From assembly GCA_025363495.1 (NCBI GenBank), contig JANYDR010000225.1, positions 1 through 15,616 of the forward strand: a stretch of DNA of 15,616 nucleotides, read 5' to 3'. The stretch comes from Cyclobacteriaceae bacterium (GTDB lineage: Bacteria; Bacteroidota; Bacteroidia; Cytophagales; Cyclobacteriaceae). Positions 7,661 to 15,128 of the stretch are shown here, piece after piece. The notes below the pieces were generated by a model. It did not search any database and was not told the DNA's origin. It saw only the letters and a list, made by a program, of their open reading frames with translations. The position numbers and the translations under genes are program-made. Positions within the stretch are counted from its first letter, which is position 1. Each line of letters opens with the position of its first letter.

Positions 7661-7727
7661 TAAACACATATGACATGGAAAACATAGAAGTTTCTACAGG
7701 CTATGTGATCTATGTTCTATGTGTTTA
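7661..7727. repeat. Long imperfect palindrome (CTATGTG / CACATAG type)
   Basis: The outer arms TAAACACATA (7661-7670) and TATGTGTTTA (7718-7727) are perfect complements. Inside them AACATAGA (7681-7688) faces TCTATGTT (7709-7716), and further CATAG/CTATG segments pair with small bulges around a loop near tttctaca. The whole could fold as a hairpin of about 67 bases. It lies between two convergent genes (stops at 7607 and 7800) and may terminate both transcripts, or be a dispersed intergenic repeat. Confidence 0.7.
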
Positions 7728-7775
7728 GATTCCTTCCGCATTCATCTATGTGTTTAGATTTTTCTTCCGCATCCA
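7716..7775. repeat. Tandem direct repeat, two copies, period 29 bp
   Basis: TCTATGTGTTTAGATT occurs exactly at 7716-7731 and again at 7745-7760. Each copy is followed by CTTCCGCAT with small differences. The first copy overlaps the right arm of the palindrome just upstream, so the array looks like a duplicated palindrome end. Confidence 0.7.
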
Positions 7776-7799
7776 TCAAATATTGATCACCAGATTAAG

Positions 7800-8576
7800 T
7801 TACAATCCCTTGCCTGTTAAAAAAGCATTTAGCTCAGCAAGGTCGTCTGTATTTATAAAATCAACACCGGCTTCCAACAATGCTTCCCATGCTACTTCGT
7901 TGTCGGGTATTGCCCACAAACGAAACTTCTTACCTTCCTTATGAACTTTATCGGCTAATTCTTTCACACAAAGAAGATCATTATCAGTCGGATTCGATTT
8001 ACCACTCCAGGAAGACCAGTTCTTATAATTATCACTAATAACCGGCATCTGTTCGGAAGAATATCTATTGCCAACATCTTCAGGACGCCCATCTATTCCA
8101 ATACCTGAATTAATATCCTTAAGCATCACATCAAGAGGCCTGTTACCGGAGAGAAAGACTTTTAAGGCACAAACTTCAGATGAGCATAACAGAGATGGAT
8201 ATTTTGAAAGAGCTTTCTTAATTGCCTCATAGGTGGATATTCGTTCCGTTTTACAATCAATCATTAAATAAAAAGTGGCTTTGTTTCCGGCATAGATTCG
8301 ATTGTTATTTACTTTAAGAAGACTGTCGAGAGGCTTCAGGTAAAGTATCTCCAATGATGCCGCATCCTTTTTTGGTTGATCATGGGAAACTACGAGTGTT
8401 TCATTTTGAAGATATACATCTGCTTCCACAGAAATGAATCCGTTTGCAATCGCCTCTTTAAGAGGTCGTTTGTGTTCATAATCGTTGTGGGCATGCGCGT
8501 TAAGATGAGGTTTAGAAATCTGTGCTTTACAAAGCACTGGCAGACCAATAAGCGCAACAAGAAAGATAAAACGCAT
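7800..8576 (-). CDS. Secreted PLC-like / GDPD-superfamily phosphodiesterase (AIM6-like)
   Basis: A 258-residue protein with a cleavable signal peptide (hydrophobic residues 3-15, LCKAQ site) and a TIM-barrel phosphodiesterase domain. Near the start are NAHAHNDYEHKRPL (His28, His30, Asp32), ISVEADVYL (Glu51, Asp53) and LVVSHDQP (His65). These are the spaced His, Glu/Asp and His that bind metal and act in glycerophosphodiester phosphodiesterases. Later strands FYLMIDCKTE and FRLWAIPDNEVAW, and the closing GVDFINTDD, complete the barrel pattern. The HAHNDYEH opening resembles the bacterial group related to yeast AIM6 rather than classical GlpQ. The substrate is unknown, probably a phospholipid head group or glycerophosphodiester in the periplasm. 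It is divergent from the gene starting at 8635. Confidence 0.87.
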   Translation of the reverse strand: MRFIFLVALIGLPVLCKAQISKPHLNAHAHNDYEHKRPLKEAIANGFISVEADVYLQNETLVVSHDQPKKDAASLEILYLKPLDSLLKVNNNRIYAGNKATFYLMIDCKTERISTYEAIKKALSKYPSLLCSSEVCALKVFLSGNRPLDVMLKDINSGIGIDGRPEDVGNRYSSEQMPVISDNYKNWSSWSGKSNPTDNDLLCVKELADKVHKEGKKFRLWAIPDNEVAWEALLEAGVDFINTDDLAELNAFLTGKGL

Positions 8577-8634
8577 TGCTAAAGCCGAAAAAATTACGGA
8601 GATTTATTTATACCCACACAAGATACGGTAGGTC

Positions 8635-9882
8635 ATGCTGAAATCTTCTTTCCTGTGCCTGCTTTTTGTTTCCCTCTTCGCAATCTGCAGGGGAAATTCG
8701 ATTCTTATACCAATGGACAATGTCCAGAAAAACCATTTAAAGGCTTATGGAATAGCATTCACCATTTTGAAAAAAGACTTAACCGTTGATTGGCTCTTGA
8801 ATTATCGCGGGGGAAGTTTTTTAATCACTTATTCAACCTTCCTTGAGAACGAATGCAAAGTCCGTGGAATAACATATGAGCTTTTGCCAACCACGAAGGC
8901 CAATTCAATAATAGAGGAAATTGCAGGATCCGATGTGAACATGAATCTGGTAAGACTTGAAAAAGCCCCAAAGATTGGCGTCTACTCTCCTAAAAATGCA
9001 TTGATTGGCGATGAAACGGATGCGGTTATCGCAGTTCTAGATTATGCTGAAATTCCCTACACCATTCTTTATGATGAAGAGATTCTTGGGGACCATCTTA
9101 TAAAGTATGACTGGCTACATCTTCATCATGAAGATTTCACCGGTCAGCATGGGCGATTTCTTAGAAGAGAATCCGCTGTATTGGAATCAAAGATTCAGGA
9201 AGCTACCGCGCATCAACTTGGTTACGAAAAAGTTTCTAAAATGAAACTTGATGTGGCGAAAAAAATCAAGGCCTTTTGCTCCGGCGGTGGCTATTTATTC
9301 GCGATGTGCTCCGGCGCTGAAACGTTTGATATCGCATTGGCAGCCGATGGAGTCGACATCAGCGAAAGTATTTACGATGGTGATGAGCCTGATGAAAATG
9401 CTCAGGACAAACTTGACTTTTCAAAAACACTTGCCTTTGAGAATTTTACACTTGAACCAGGGAACAGCAGGAAGTTTTCTGACATCAATACCGGTCGTCC
9501 GGATTTCTTTGAACATCAAGCTGATTTCTTCAGACTTTTTAGTTTTTCAGCAAAATGGGACGTCGTTCCTTCAATGCTTACTCAAAACCATGAGTATGTA
9601 ATTAAAGAGTTCATGGGACAAACCTCGTCATTCAGCAACTACACAGTAAAGCCTGAAGTTTTGGTTCTTGGCGAAAACAAAAGAGTTAATAGCGTTCGTT
9701 ACCTCTATGGAGAATTGGGTCGCGGGCATTTTACCTACTATAGTGGACATGATCCGGAAGGCGTACCTGGAAGGCATCGTGATCCAATTGATTTGAATTT
9801 GCATCCACATTCACCGGGATATAGGTTGATTCTGAATAATGTATTGTTCCCTTCGGCAAAGAAAAGGAAACAGAAAACGTAA
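8635..9882 (+). CDS. Secreted GATase-like protein of the family labelled 'asparagine synthetase B' in Bacteroidota
   Basis: A 415-residue protein with a signal peptide (about 1-20). The mature part begins ILIPMDNVQKNHLKAYG and continues VDWLLNYRGGSF. Residues about 112-230 resemble a class I glutamine-amidotransferase-like fold: KIGVYSPKNA, YDWLHLHHEDFTG and AFCSGGGYLFAMCSG, where Cys225 sits at a nucleophile-elbow-like turn. The end holds SAKWDVVPSMLTQNH, FTYYSGHDPEG and NLHPHSPGYRLILNNVLFP. To my knowledge close relatives are common in Bacteroidota and often carry the name asparagine synthetase B. However, the N-terminal cysteine and PP-loop of real AsnB are absent and the protein is exported, so that name is very likely wrong. 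The function is unknown. Confidence 0.85.
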   Translation: MLKSSFLCLLFVSLFAICRGNSILIPMDNVQKNHLKAYGIAFTILKKDLTVDWLLNYRGGSFLITYSTFLENECKVRGITYELLPTTKANSIIEEIAGSDVNMNLVRLEKAPKIGVYSPKNALIGDETDAVIAVLDYAEIPYTILYDEEILGDHLIKYDWLHLHHEDFTGQHGRFLRRESAVLESKIQEATAHQLGYEKVSKMKLDVAKKIKAFCSGGGYLFAMCSGAETFDIALAADGVDISESIYDGDEPDENAQDKLDFSKTLAFENFTLEPGNSRKFSDINTGRPDFFEHQADFFRLFSFSAKWDVVPSMLTQNHEYVIKEFMGQTSSFSNYTVKPEVLVLGENKRVNSVRYLYGELGRGHFTYYSGHDPEGVPGRHRDPIDLNLHPHSPGYRLILNNVLFPSAKKRKQKT

Positions 9883-9938
9883 TCTGGGGAATTAAGGGAT
9901 TAGGCATTGGGAGATTCAGGAGAGTGATGAAAGTTATT

Positions 9939-9951
9939 TCACAAATTGTGA
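9939..9951. promoter_or_regulatory. 13-bp palindrome upstream of the 72-residue gene
   Basis: TCACAA-a-TTGTGA is a perfect 6-bp dyad with one central base, about 50 bp before the GTG start at 10002. It could be a transcription factor site. The half-site is reminiscent of CRP/FNR-type boxes but in the opposite order, and nothing else supports a regulator here. Confidence 0.25.
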
Positions 9952-10001
9952 TTCTGGAAAAAAATCAGCGTTGAATATTAACCAACATAAATTTTATTAA
10001 T

Positions 10002-10220
10002 GTGAGTTCAGCATTTGTAAGAGAAGGTGATGATCAATCGCTGGATGAAATTTCTCCATCAATAACTGCATTGCGAGTATTTCTTACAAGAGAGAACGGT
10101 GGTATCCAGGTGTCAGAACGAAGCAGCCACAAAGATTCAAATGGCCGTTCAATATATGTTATGAGTAATGGACTCTCATATATGAAGGATGATCAAGGTA
10201 AGTGGAAGGTGGCTAATTGA
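10002..10220 (+). CDS. Small protein of unknown function, GTG start
   Basis: A 72-residue soluble protein starting SSAFVREGDDQSLDEISPS, with a helix and strand ITALRVFLTRENGGIQV and a C-terminal part NGRSIYVMSNGLSYMKDDQGKWKV. The last part reads as a beta-hairpin with aromatic residues. The frame has no ATG before residue 47. A stop lies 10 codons upstream, and GTG at 10002 is the only normal start at the right place. An ATG overlapping it (10000) runs straight into TGA. The FVREGDDQ opening faintly recalls the start of some GreA-like proteins, but the elongation-factor domains are absent. I recall similar small proteins in Bacteroidota but cannot confirm. Confidence 0.65.
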   Translation: MSSAFVREGDDQSLDEISPSITALRVFLTRENGGIQVSERSSHKDSNGRSIYVMSNGLSYMKDDQGKWKVAN

Positions 10221-10239
10221 TGGCAAATCATCATAAAAG

Positions 10240-10315
10240 TCGAATGCATTTCCCTCGGATTCCACAGATCGAATGCTCGCAGATTTTCGCGTTCCGTAGA
10301 AGCTGTGGGAAATCA
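10240..10315. repeat. Degenerate intergenic repeat with interrupted dyad
   Basis: TCGAATGC is repeated 29 bp apart (10240 and 10269). ATTTCC and CCACAG near 10248-10266 are mirrored by CTGTGGGAAAT at 10303-10313, as though the left arm ATTTCCCACAG had an 8-bp insertion. Together with CGCAGATTTTCGC this resembles the CACAGAT/CGCAGATT-type intergenic repeats seen in many genomes. Apart from this repeat the 152-bp gap from 10221 to 10372 holds nothing I recognise. Confidence 0.35.
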
Positions 10316-10372
10316 TTCAGTTTAGAAAAAATAGCTTTACCTAAAAGGTCTTAAAATCTCTGGTAAAAGATC

Positions 10373-10531
10373 TTACCGCAAAAAAATCAGATATAAAAAA
10401 AGTAACACCAGTAACAAGGCAATCAATTTTAACCCATAGTTTGCTCCTGTAAATTCATACTTGCAGATAGGACACACCTTACTTGAGGCATCTACTTCCA
10501 TTGCACACGAAGGACATTCTTTCGTTCTCAT
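10373..10531 (-). CDS. Zinc-ribbon small membrane protein, 52 residues
   Basis: A short ATG-started frame encoding a textbook zinc ribbon and a membrane helix. Residues 6-9 are CPSC and 20-23 are CPIC, separated by AMEVDASSKV, which gives four cysteines for one zinc ion. After KYEFTGANYG, residues 34-51 (LKLIALLLVLLFLYLIFL) are an unbroken transmembrane segment, and the chain ends in Arg. Small proteins of this plan occur widely in Bacteroidota as unnamed zinc-ribbon proteins, probably with the ribbon facing the cytoplasm. The gene starts 43 bp after the stop of the hemolysin III gene on the same strand and could be its second cistron. The role is unknown. Confidence 0.78.
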   Translation of the reverse strand: MRTKECPSCAMEVDASSKVCPICKYEFTGANYGLKLIALLLVLLFLYLIFLR

Positions 10532-10574
10532 TCCGTAAGATCGCAAGAGAAATCAATAAGCAAAATATCCGAAC

Positions 10575-11225
10575 TCAATAAACATACACAAGAACGGCAA
10601 CCACGTGACATGCAGTTCCAAGCAAAACAAAAATGTGCCAGATAAAATGACTATACCGGATCTGATCTTTTACAAAAAAGAATACTCCTCCTGAGTACAT
10701 GATCCCGCCAGCAAGCAGCCACAGTAAACCACCGGCAGAAAGATTAGCCCACAACGGTTTTATCGCTACAATCGCAAGCCACCCCATTGCTATATAAAGA
10801 GCAGTGGAAAGTTTTCCGCTGGTAGCGCCGCCTACTGATTTTACTACCACGCCCAAAATTGCCAGGCCCCAGACAACGCCAAACAATGACCATCCCCAGG
10901 CACCAGGCAACACACCAAGAGTAAATGGCGAGTAGGTGCCCGCTATCAAAAGATAGATTGCACTGTGATCAAAAATATTAAATACTCGTTTTGTCGTGCT
11001 TTGAGGAAATGCATGATAAAGTGTTGACGCAAGATACAATAACATCATTGTCGTGCTGAAGATGCTTGCTCCGACAATAGCAGCTGTGCCCGATGGAATT
11101 GCTTTTATAATAAGTATTGGTGTTACCGCCACCGCACCCAGAAAACCAACCCCATGACTGACGCTGTTGGCTATTTCTTCACCAAGCGTTTGACTGTGTT
11201 TTAAAATGATGGTGCCTGACTTCAT
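10575..11225 (-). CDS. Hemolysin III family membrane protein (PAQR superfamily)
   Basis: A 216-residue protein with about seven membrane segments, related to bacterial YqfA/HlyIII and the eukaryotic PAQR receptors. The family's metal-site motifs are all present: STLYHAF (Ser67, His71), FDHSAIYLLIAGTYSPF (Asp86, His87) and SHFIWHIFVLLGTACHVVAV (His193, His197, His207). The N-terminal EEIANSVSHGVGFLG stretch is also typical. Despite the name, most chromosomal members are not known toxins; a hydrolase or lipid-sensing role is suspected for the superfamily. The ATG at 11225 gives a normal length. It probably leads a short transcript with the zinc-ribbon gene downstream. Confidence 0.93.
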   Translation of the reverse strand: MKSGTIILKHSQTLGEEIANSVSHGVGFLGAVAVTPILIIKAIPSGTAAIVGASIFSTTMMLLYLASTLYHAFPQSTTKRVFNIFDHSAIYLLIAGTYSPFTLGVLPGAWGWSLFGVVWGLAILGVVVKSVGGATSGKLSTALYIAMGWLAIVAIKPLWANLSAGGLLWLLAGGIMYSGGVFFFVKDQIRYSHFIWHIFVLLGTACHVVAVLVYVY

Positions 11226-11254
11226 AAAGCGTGATGAATGTAAAGATCGAAATA

Positions 11255-11296
11255 ATATAGCTTAAAGCTTAAAGCGAAAAGTTTAAAGCTTGAGTT
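11255..11296. repeat. Heptanucleotide tandem repeat, unit TTAAAGC
   Basis: Reading in steps of seven from 11255 gives atatagc, TTAAAGC, TTAAAGC, gaaaagt, TTAAAGC, ttgagtt: three exact units in a phase kept by degenerate ones. It lies in the gap between the divergent hemolysin III gene and the secreted protein gene, about 30 bp from the former's start codon. It may affect promoter spacing or be neutral. Confidence 0.55.
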
Positions 11297-11367
11297 GACA
11301 AATTTACTCGAGTATTTGCCTTATAGACCCTAAACGGATTATCAAGACATGTTTCCTTCTACTTGAG

Positions 11368-11375
11368 TATCTTTG
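11368..11375 (+). promoter_or_regulatory. Bacteroidota-type -7 promoter element for the secreted protein gene
   Basis: TATCTTTG matches TAnnTTTG exactly and ends 15 bp before the ATG at 11391, which fits a short leader. No clear TTTG -33 box was found at the expected distance. A similar block TACTCGAGTATTTG lies 55 bp upstream (11305-11318), matching TACTTGAGTATCTTTG (11360-11375) apart from small changes. Confidence 0.4.
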
Positions 11376-11390
11376 ACGGAAATAAGCTTT

Positions 11391-11927
11391 ATGAAAAACC
11401 TTACGCTGTTCCTCTTCATATTGATTTCCGGTTTTGTGCATGCACAAACCGTATCTTTTCAGGATTTTAAAATTTCAGAACAGGAGATCATCTATCAAAA
11501 AGTCTTTATCCAGGATTCGATCTCCATTGCAAAGCTGGAAGCTTATTTTAAAACGGTCCCGGTATTCAAAAATCTTACAGCGTCGGGGGATGGCCTCACT
11601 TTTAACATCGAAGATCTTACGATCGATTACAGAAAATTTCAATTCAGCCAGGTTGGCACACCTCCGATTATGCAGACTGGAAAATATAGCGGAGACGTTT
11701 CTGTAGGTGTGAAAGATGGAAAATACCGCGTTACACTTCAATCCATTAAAGTCACCGGCGATATCGGTTATAAAAAAATTACTGAAAAAGATAATCTCAC
11801 CAACTATGCTTGCAAAAACAGTGGAACGATCATTTCGCAAGACTGGTGCAGGCCGAATATGTTAGGTTTGTTAGATCAGGCTTTAACTGATAAATTTCTT
11901 TTTAGACAGGTTAAGGATGATTGGTAG
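11391..11927 (+). CDS. Secreted protein of unknown function
   Basis: A 178-residue protein with a signal peptide cleaved near FVHAQ (after residue 18). The rest is rich in beta-strand-like segments. A helix (ISIAKLEAYFKTVP) is followed by SGDGLTFNIEDLTIDYRKF, then GKYSGDVSVGVKDGKYRVTLQSIKVTGD. The alternation recalls small periplasmic domains with a helix-strand lead and a beta-sheet body, such as those grouped as DUF4468, but I see no decisive motif. Two cysteines lie near the end (YACKN, DWCRPN) and may form a disulfide. The ATG at 11391 directly precedes the signal peptide; a TTG 18 bp upstream falls inside the promoter box and was rejected. The gene is convergent with the penicillin-binding protein gene. 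Confidence 0.75.
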   Translation: MKNLTLFLFILISGFVHAQTVSFQDFKISEQEIIYQKVFIQDSISIAKLEAYFKTVPVFKNLTASGDGLTFNIEDLTIDYRKFQFSQVGTPPIMQTGKYSGDVSVGVKDGKYRVTLQSIKVTGDIGYKKITEKDNLTNYACKNSGTIISQDWCRPNMLGLLDQALTDKFLFRQVKDDW

Positions 11928-11961
11928 TGGTTGGTAATTGATGGCTGGGAAAGGTGGTAGA

Positions 11962-14469
11962 TTAACGCTCAGGATCGTTGTCTCCTTCAATTAATTTCAG
12001 CTCCACAAGCCTAATTGAATCACGTTGTTCCATCGTCCTTTGAATTTTTAGTTTTCGTTCATAAAGAACCTGTAAAAAACTTTCAGGAGGAGCTATCACA
12101 GATGTGTCTGCCTGAATAGTGGAATCCCGCTGAAAGATGGTTGTTATAATCTTCTGTTGTAAATCATCGCTTAGATCATAAAGATCGCAATCGAGTTTTT
12201 TCTGAAGCTTGGCCGAAAGCGGAGGGAACTTCGCCTCTGATATAGTTTTAAACTTTGGATCCTTGTTTACTTGTTTTAAAAAATAAGCTGTTATTGGTAA
12301 TGCTGTGTTAGATCCCTGGCCAAGCTCGGTGCTCCGGAAACGTATCCTTGGATCATCTGCACCTACCCATGAACCCATTACCAAATGAGGTGTCATTGCC
12401 ATAAACCATCCGTCAGCATTTGATTGAGTTGTTCCAGTCTTACCCGCCACATCTGTATAAACCCCGTACTTCCATCGCAGTCTTGACGCTGTCCCTTCCG
12501 TAACAACTGTACGCATCATATTTGTTATGAGCTCAGCCGTTTCTTTGGACATTGCCTGTTCATTATTAGATTTTGGTTTAAAGTCTTCATACACTTTTCC
12601 GTCGAGGTCATGGATCGTGCTGATATAGTAAGGAGTGTTAGGTATACCATCATTTGCAATGCAGGAATATGCAGCCGTCATTTCCAAAAGAGAAATCGAT
12701 GAAGCCCCAAGAGAAATCGAAGGCACTTCAGGCATATCGCTGTTAATTCCCATCTTTCGTGCGAGTTCAATAGTATTTTTCACACCTGCTATTTCAATTA
12801 GCTTCACGGCAACTGTATTAACAGAATAAGCAAGTGCGCCTTTCATAGTGTATTCCACCTCATAGTCTATCTGCGAATTTCGTGGCGTCCATTTCTCTCC
12901 TTCTTTATCAATATACGTTTCGCGTTCTGCTGAAATCAATTCACATGGCTCAGCTCCTTTTTCCAGTGCCATTGCATACACGATTGGCTTAAAGATCGAC
13001 CCTACTTGACGTTTAGTACTCTCCTTTACATGATCAAATTGAAAAAAGTCATGCTCAATTCCTCCTACCCATGCCTGAATTTTTCCGTCGGAAGGATCTA
13101 TCGCAAGAAAGCCCGCGTTCAGATATTGCAAATGATGAATGATAGAATCTACCGGACTTATCGTTGTTTCTTTTACACCTTGCCAGGTAAACAGAGACAT
13201 CGGTTCAGGTTTTTGCATTGCCTCCATGATCTCCTCTTCCGATAAACCTTGTTCTGCTAACATCTGGTATCGCGGCGAACGCTGTATTGCCTGCTCAAGA
13301 ACTTCCTCTTTTCCTATCCATGGCTTTTGTTTTCCCCAATGATCAAAGAAAGTTTTTTGAATTTCCGTCATCTGCTGGACCATTGCATTCTCTGCGTACT
13401 CCTGGAGCTTCGAATTAACAGTAGTGTAAATTTTGAGTCCATCGGTATAAAGATTATAAGGAGTGCCATCTTCTTTTTCATGATTGGCACACCACGTCAT
13501 TAATTCTGACTTTACATATTCACGGAAATAAGGCGCGAGTCCCTGATGGAATGATATCTTGTTGTATTCAAGCTCGACAGGTAATGCTTTCAATGAATCA
13601 GCCTTAATTGAATCCAGCTTATTGTACTTCACCATTTGTCTAAGCACGACGTTTCTTCTTGTGAATGCCCTGTCGGGAAACAATCTTGGATTATAACTAT
13701 GTGTGGCTTTTAGCATTCCTATCAGCAGTGCAGCCTGATCAACGGTAAGATTTTTGGCAGAAGTGGAATAAAATCTCTCCGCAGCAGCCTGGATTCCAAA
13801 AACATTGTCAGCAAATGGAACGGTATTAAGGTAAAGCGTAATCAATTGTTCTTTGGAATAGATGCTTTCGAGTCTTCGTGCGATCCTGACTTCTCTTAAC
13901 TTGTTTAACAAAATCGGAAGTATCCAATAACGCTTTCGCGGATAAAGATTCTTTGCAAGTTGCTGGGTAAGGGTACTCCCACCACCCGATGATTCATCCT
14001 GTTGAATAATTGACTTTATTAATACCCTCGCCAAACTTCTATAATCAACACCACTATGATCATAAAAACGGATGTCTTCCGTGGCGATAAGCGCATCTAT
14101 AACCGCCGGAGCTATTGCATCATACTTCACCTCTGTCCGGTCTTGCAGAAAATAACGCCCAAGAAGAACACTGTCGGCGCTGTAAACTTCGGAGGCTACC
14201 TGATTTTGAATATTGCGCAATTCCCGGTTGCCGGGAGTTTCCACCCATACAAGAAATATCAATAGAAATAGAAAAGCAGCTGGAGGGGTTACAATTTTCG
14301 CCCATCTCCTGGCGCGTGGATGAGTATCAAAATATATTTCAACGGTGCTAATAACTCTCTCACCCTTGATCAAATATGGTCTTAGCTTCGGGTATTTCCA
14401 TACTCTTCGGTAAAGGCTTACAAAAAAGTAAAGGAGTCTGCGGCTTAATCGATCAAAGTATTTCTGCAT
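11962..14469 (-). CDS. Class A penicillin-binding protein (PBP1A type)
   Basis: An 835-residue bifunctional peptidoglycan synthase anchored by one N-terminal membrane helix (about 64-77). The glycosyltransferase domain (about 95-290) has the catalytic Glu131 in ATEDIRFYDHSG, then GGGSTLTQQLAKNLYP and a YSKEQLITLYLNTVPF motif. The transpeptidase domain (about 450-730) has the active-site GSIFK (Ser491, Lys494), SVN (549-551) and KTGT (677-680). It polymerises lipid II and cross-links stem peptides at the outer face of the inner membrane. About 100 residues after the transpeptidase domain form a charged tail without a recognised domain. The ATG at 14469 agrees with the family. It lies 124 bp after arfB on the same strand, with a possible promoter in between. 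Confidence 0.96.
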   Translation of the reverse strand: MQKYFDRLSRRLLYFFVSLYRRVWKYPKLRPYLIKGERVISTVEIYFDTHPRARRWAKIVTPPAAFLFLLIFLVWVETPGNRELRNIQNQVASEVYSADSVLLGRYFLQDRTEVKYDAIAPAVIDALIATEDIRFYDHSGVDYRSLARVLIKSIIQQDESSGGGSTLTQQLAKNLYPRKRYWILPILLNKLREVRIARRLESIYSKEQLITLYLNTVPFADNVFGIQAAAERFYSTSAKNLTVDQAALLIGMLKATHSYNPRLFPDRAFTRRNVVLRQMVKYNKLDSIKADSLKALPVELEYNKISFHQGLAPYFREYVKSELMTWCANHEKEDGTPYNLYTDGLKIYTTVNSKLQEYAENAMVQQMTEIQKTFFDHWGKQKPWIGKEEVLEQAIQRSPRYQMLAEQGLSEEEIMEAMQKPEPMSLFTWQGVKETTISPVDSIIHHLQYLNAGFLAIDPSDGKIQAWVGGIEHDFFQFDHVKESTKRQVGSIFKPIVYAMALEKGAEPCELISAERETYIDKEGEKWTPRNSQIDYEVEYTMKGALAYSVNTVAVKLIEIAGVKNTIELARKMGINSDMPEVPSISLGASSISLLEMTAAYSCIANDGIPNTPYYISTIHDLDGKVYEDFKPKSNNEQAMSKETAELITNMMRTVVTEGTASRLRWKYGVYTDVAGKTGTTQSNADGWFMAMTPHLVMGSWVGADDPRIRFRSTELGQGSNTALPITAYFLKQVNKDPKFKTISEAKFPPLSAKLQKKLDCDLYDLSDDLQQKIITTIFQRDSTIQADTSVIAPPESFLQVLYERKLKIQRTMEQRDSIRLVELKLIEGDNDPER

Positions 14470-14525
14470 AGAGATAAACTAATAATCAAGACCCGCCACA
14501 TTATGAGATGTCATACAACTGCTTT

Positions 14526-14556
14526 CAAAACTTAAATTACCCAATTTTAAAGACAA
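14526..14556 (-). promoter_or_regulatory. Possible promoter for the penicillin-binding protein gene
   Basis: On the minus strand ATTG (TTG at 14556-14554) is followed after 19 bp by TAAGTTTTG (14534-14526). This is one base off the TTTG-N19-TAnnTTTG arrangement known from Bacteroidota. It would give a leader of roughly 50 nt. The region is AT-rich, so a chance match is possible. Confidence 0.3.
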
Positions 14557-14593
14557 TGTGAGTGTTGAAATGTTCAAGTGCACACGTCGGAAA

Positions 14594-15010
14594 TTAATCA
14601 GGCTTCTGACGCCATTGCTTTTTCTCCGATCGCTGCTTCTTTTCATTAATTCGCTTGTGAGCTGCTGTCTTACCTGGCTTTGTAGCTTTTCTAACTTTTC
14701 TCGGAGTAAATGCTGTGATAAGGAGATGATTCAGCTTTTCAATTATCTCTTCTTTGTTTTGTAATTGCGAACGACTATCCTGGGCTGTAAGTATAAGAAC
14801 ACCCTCCTTCGTCATTCGTGAAGCCAGTTTCCTTATTATTAAATTTTTCTGGTCATCATTTAATAGTGCTGAATTCGAAACGTCAAGTTTCAAAGTAACC
14901 TTCGAATTTACTTTGTTCACATTCTGTCCACCAGGCCCACCGCTTCTTGACGTAGTGAAAATCAATTCACTCACCAGGTCCTTTGCTTTTGGTATATCTT
15001 TTATGTTCAT
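14594..15010 (-). CDS. arfB: Alternative ribosome-rescue factor / peptidyl-tRNA hydrolase ArfB
   Basis: A 138-residue protein with the release-factor-like catalytic loop SRSGGPGGQNVNKVNSKV, where GGQ (27-29) would enter the peptidyl-transferase centre. The body is short, and a lysine/arginine-rich tail begins TPRKVRKATKPGKTAAHKR and continues to the end. This tail is what lets ArfB occupy the empty mRNA channel of stalled ribosomes. The length equals E. coli YaeJ/ArfB. No codon-recognition domain is present, so it is not a release factor proper. It lies upstream of the penicillin-binding protein gene on the same strand and is divergent from the small lipoprotein. Confidence 0.94.
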   Translation of the reverse strand: MNIKDIPKAKDLVSELIFTTSRSGGPGGQNVNKVNSKVTLKLDVSNSALLNDDQKNLIIRKLASRMTKEGVLILTAQDSRSQLQNKEEIIEKLNHLLITAFTPRKVRKATKPGKTAAHKRINEKKQRSEKKQWRQKPD

Positions 15011-15128
15011 AATAATTTTATAAAATTACACCATGCCATGGAATTGTTTCTGCTTAAGCCCTTTCACCTTGCAACTTGTCCAAAGTTCCAGTAGTTTTAT
15101 CCATACTATGCATCATTAATCCTGATTT

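Noticed and set aside
8635..9882. Naming the secreted protein asparagine synthetase
   Set aside because: No AsnB catalytic cysteine at the N-terminus and no ATP-binding PP-loop; a signal peptide is present.
10220..10357. 45-codon plus-strand frame overlapping the previous stop (TGATG)
   Set aside because: It runs through a degenerate intergenic repeat and the product shows no ordered motif; the stop overlap is probably chance.
10321..10377. Terminator after the zinc-ribbon gene (GGTAA-N6-TTACC and ACCT-N3-AGGT on the minus strand)
   Set aside because: The stems are short, one overlaps the stop codon, and the T run is separated from them; too weak to annotate.
11475..11840. Minus-strand open frame of 121 codons
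   Set aside because: Lies opposite the secreted protein gene, which has a signal peptide and a promoter box.
14558..15023. Plus-strand open frames opposite arfB
   Set aside because: arfB has an unmistakable GGQ motif and basic tail on the other strand.
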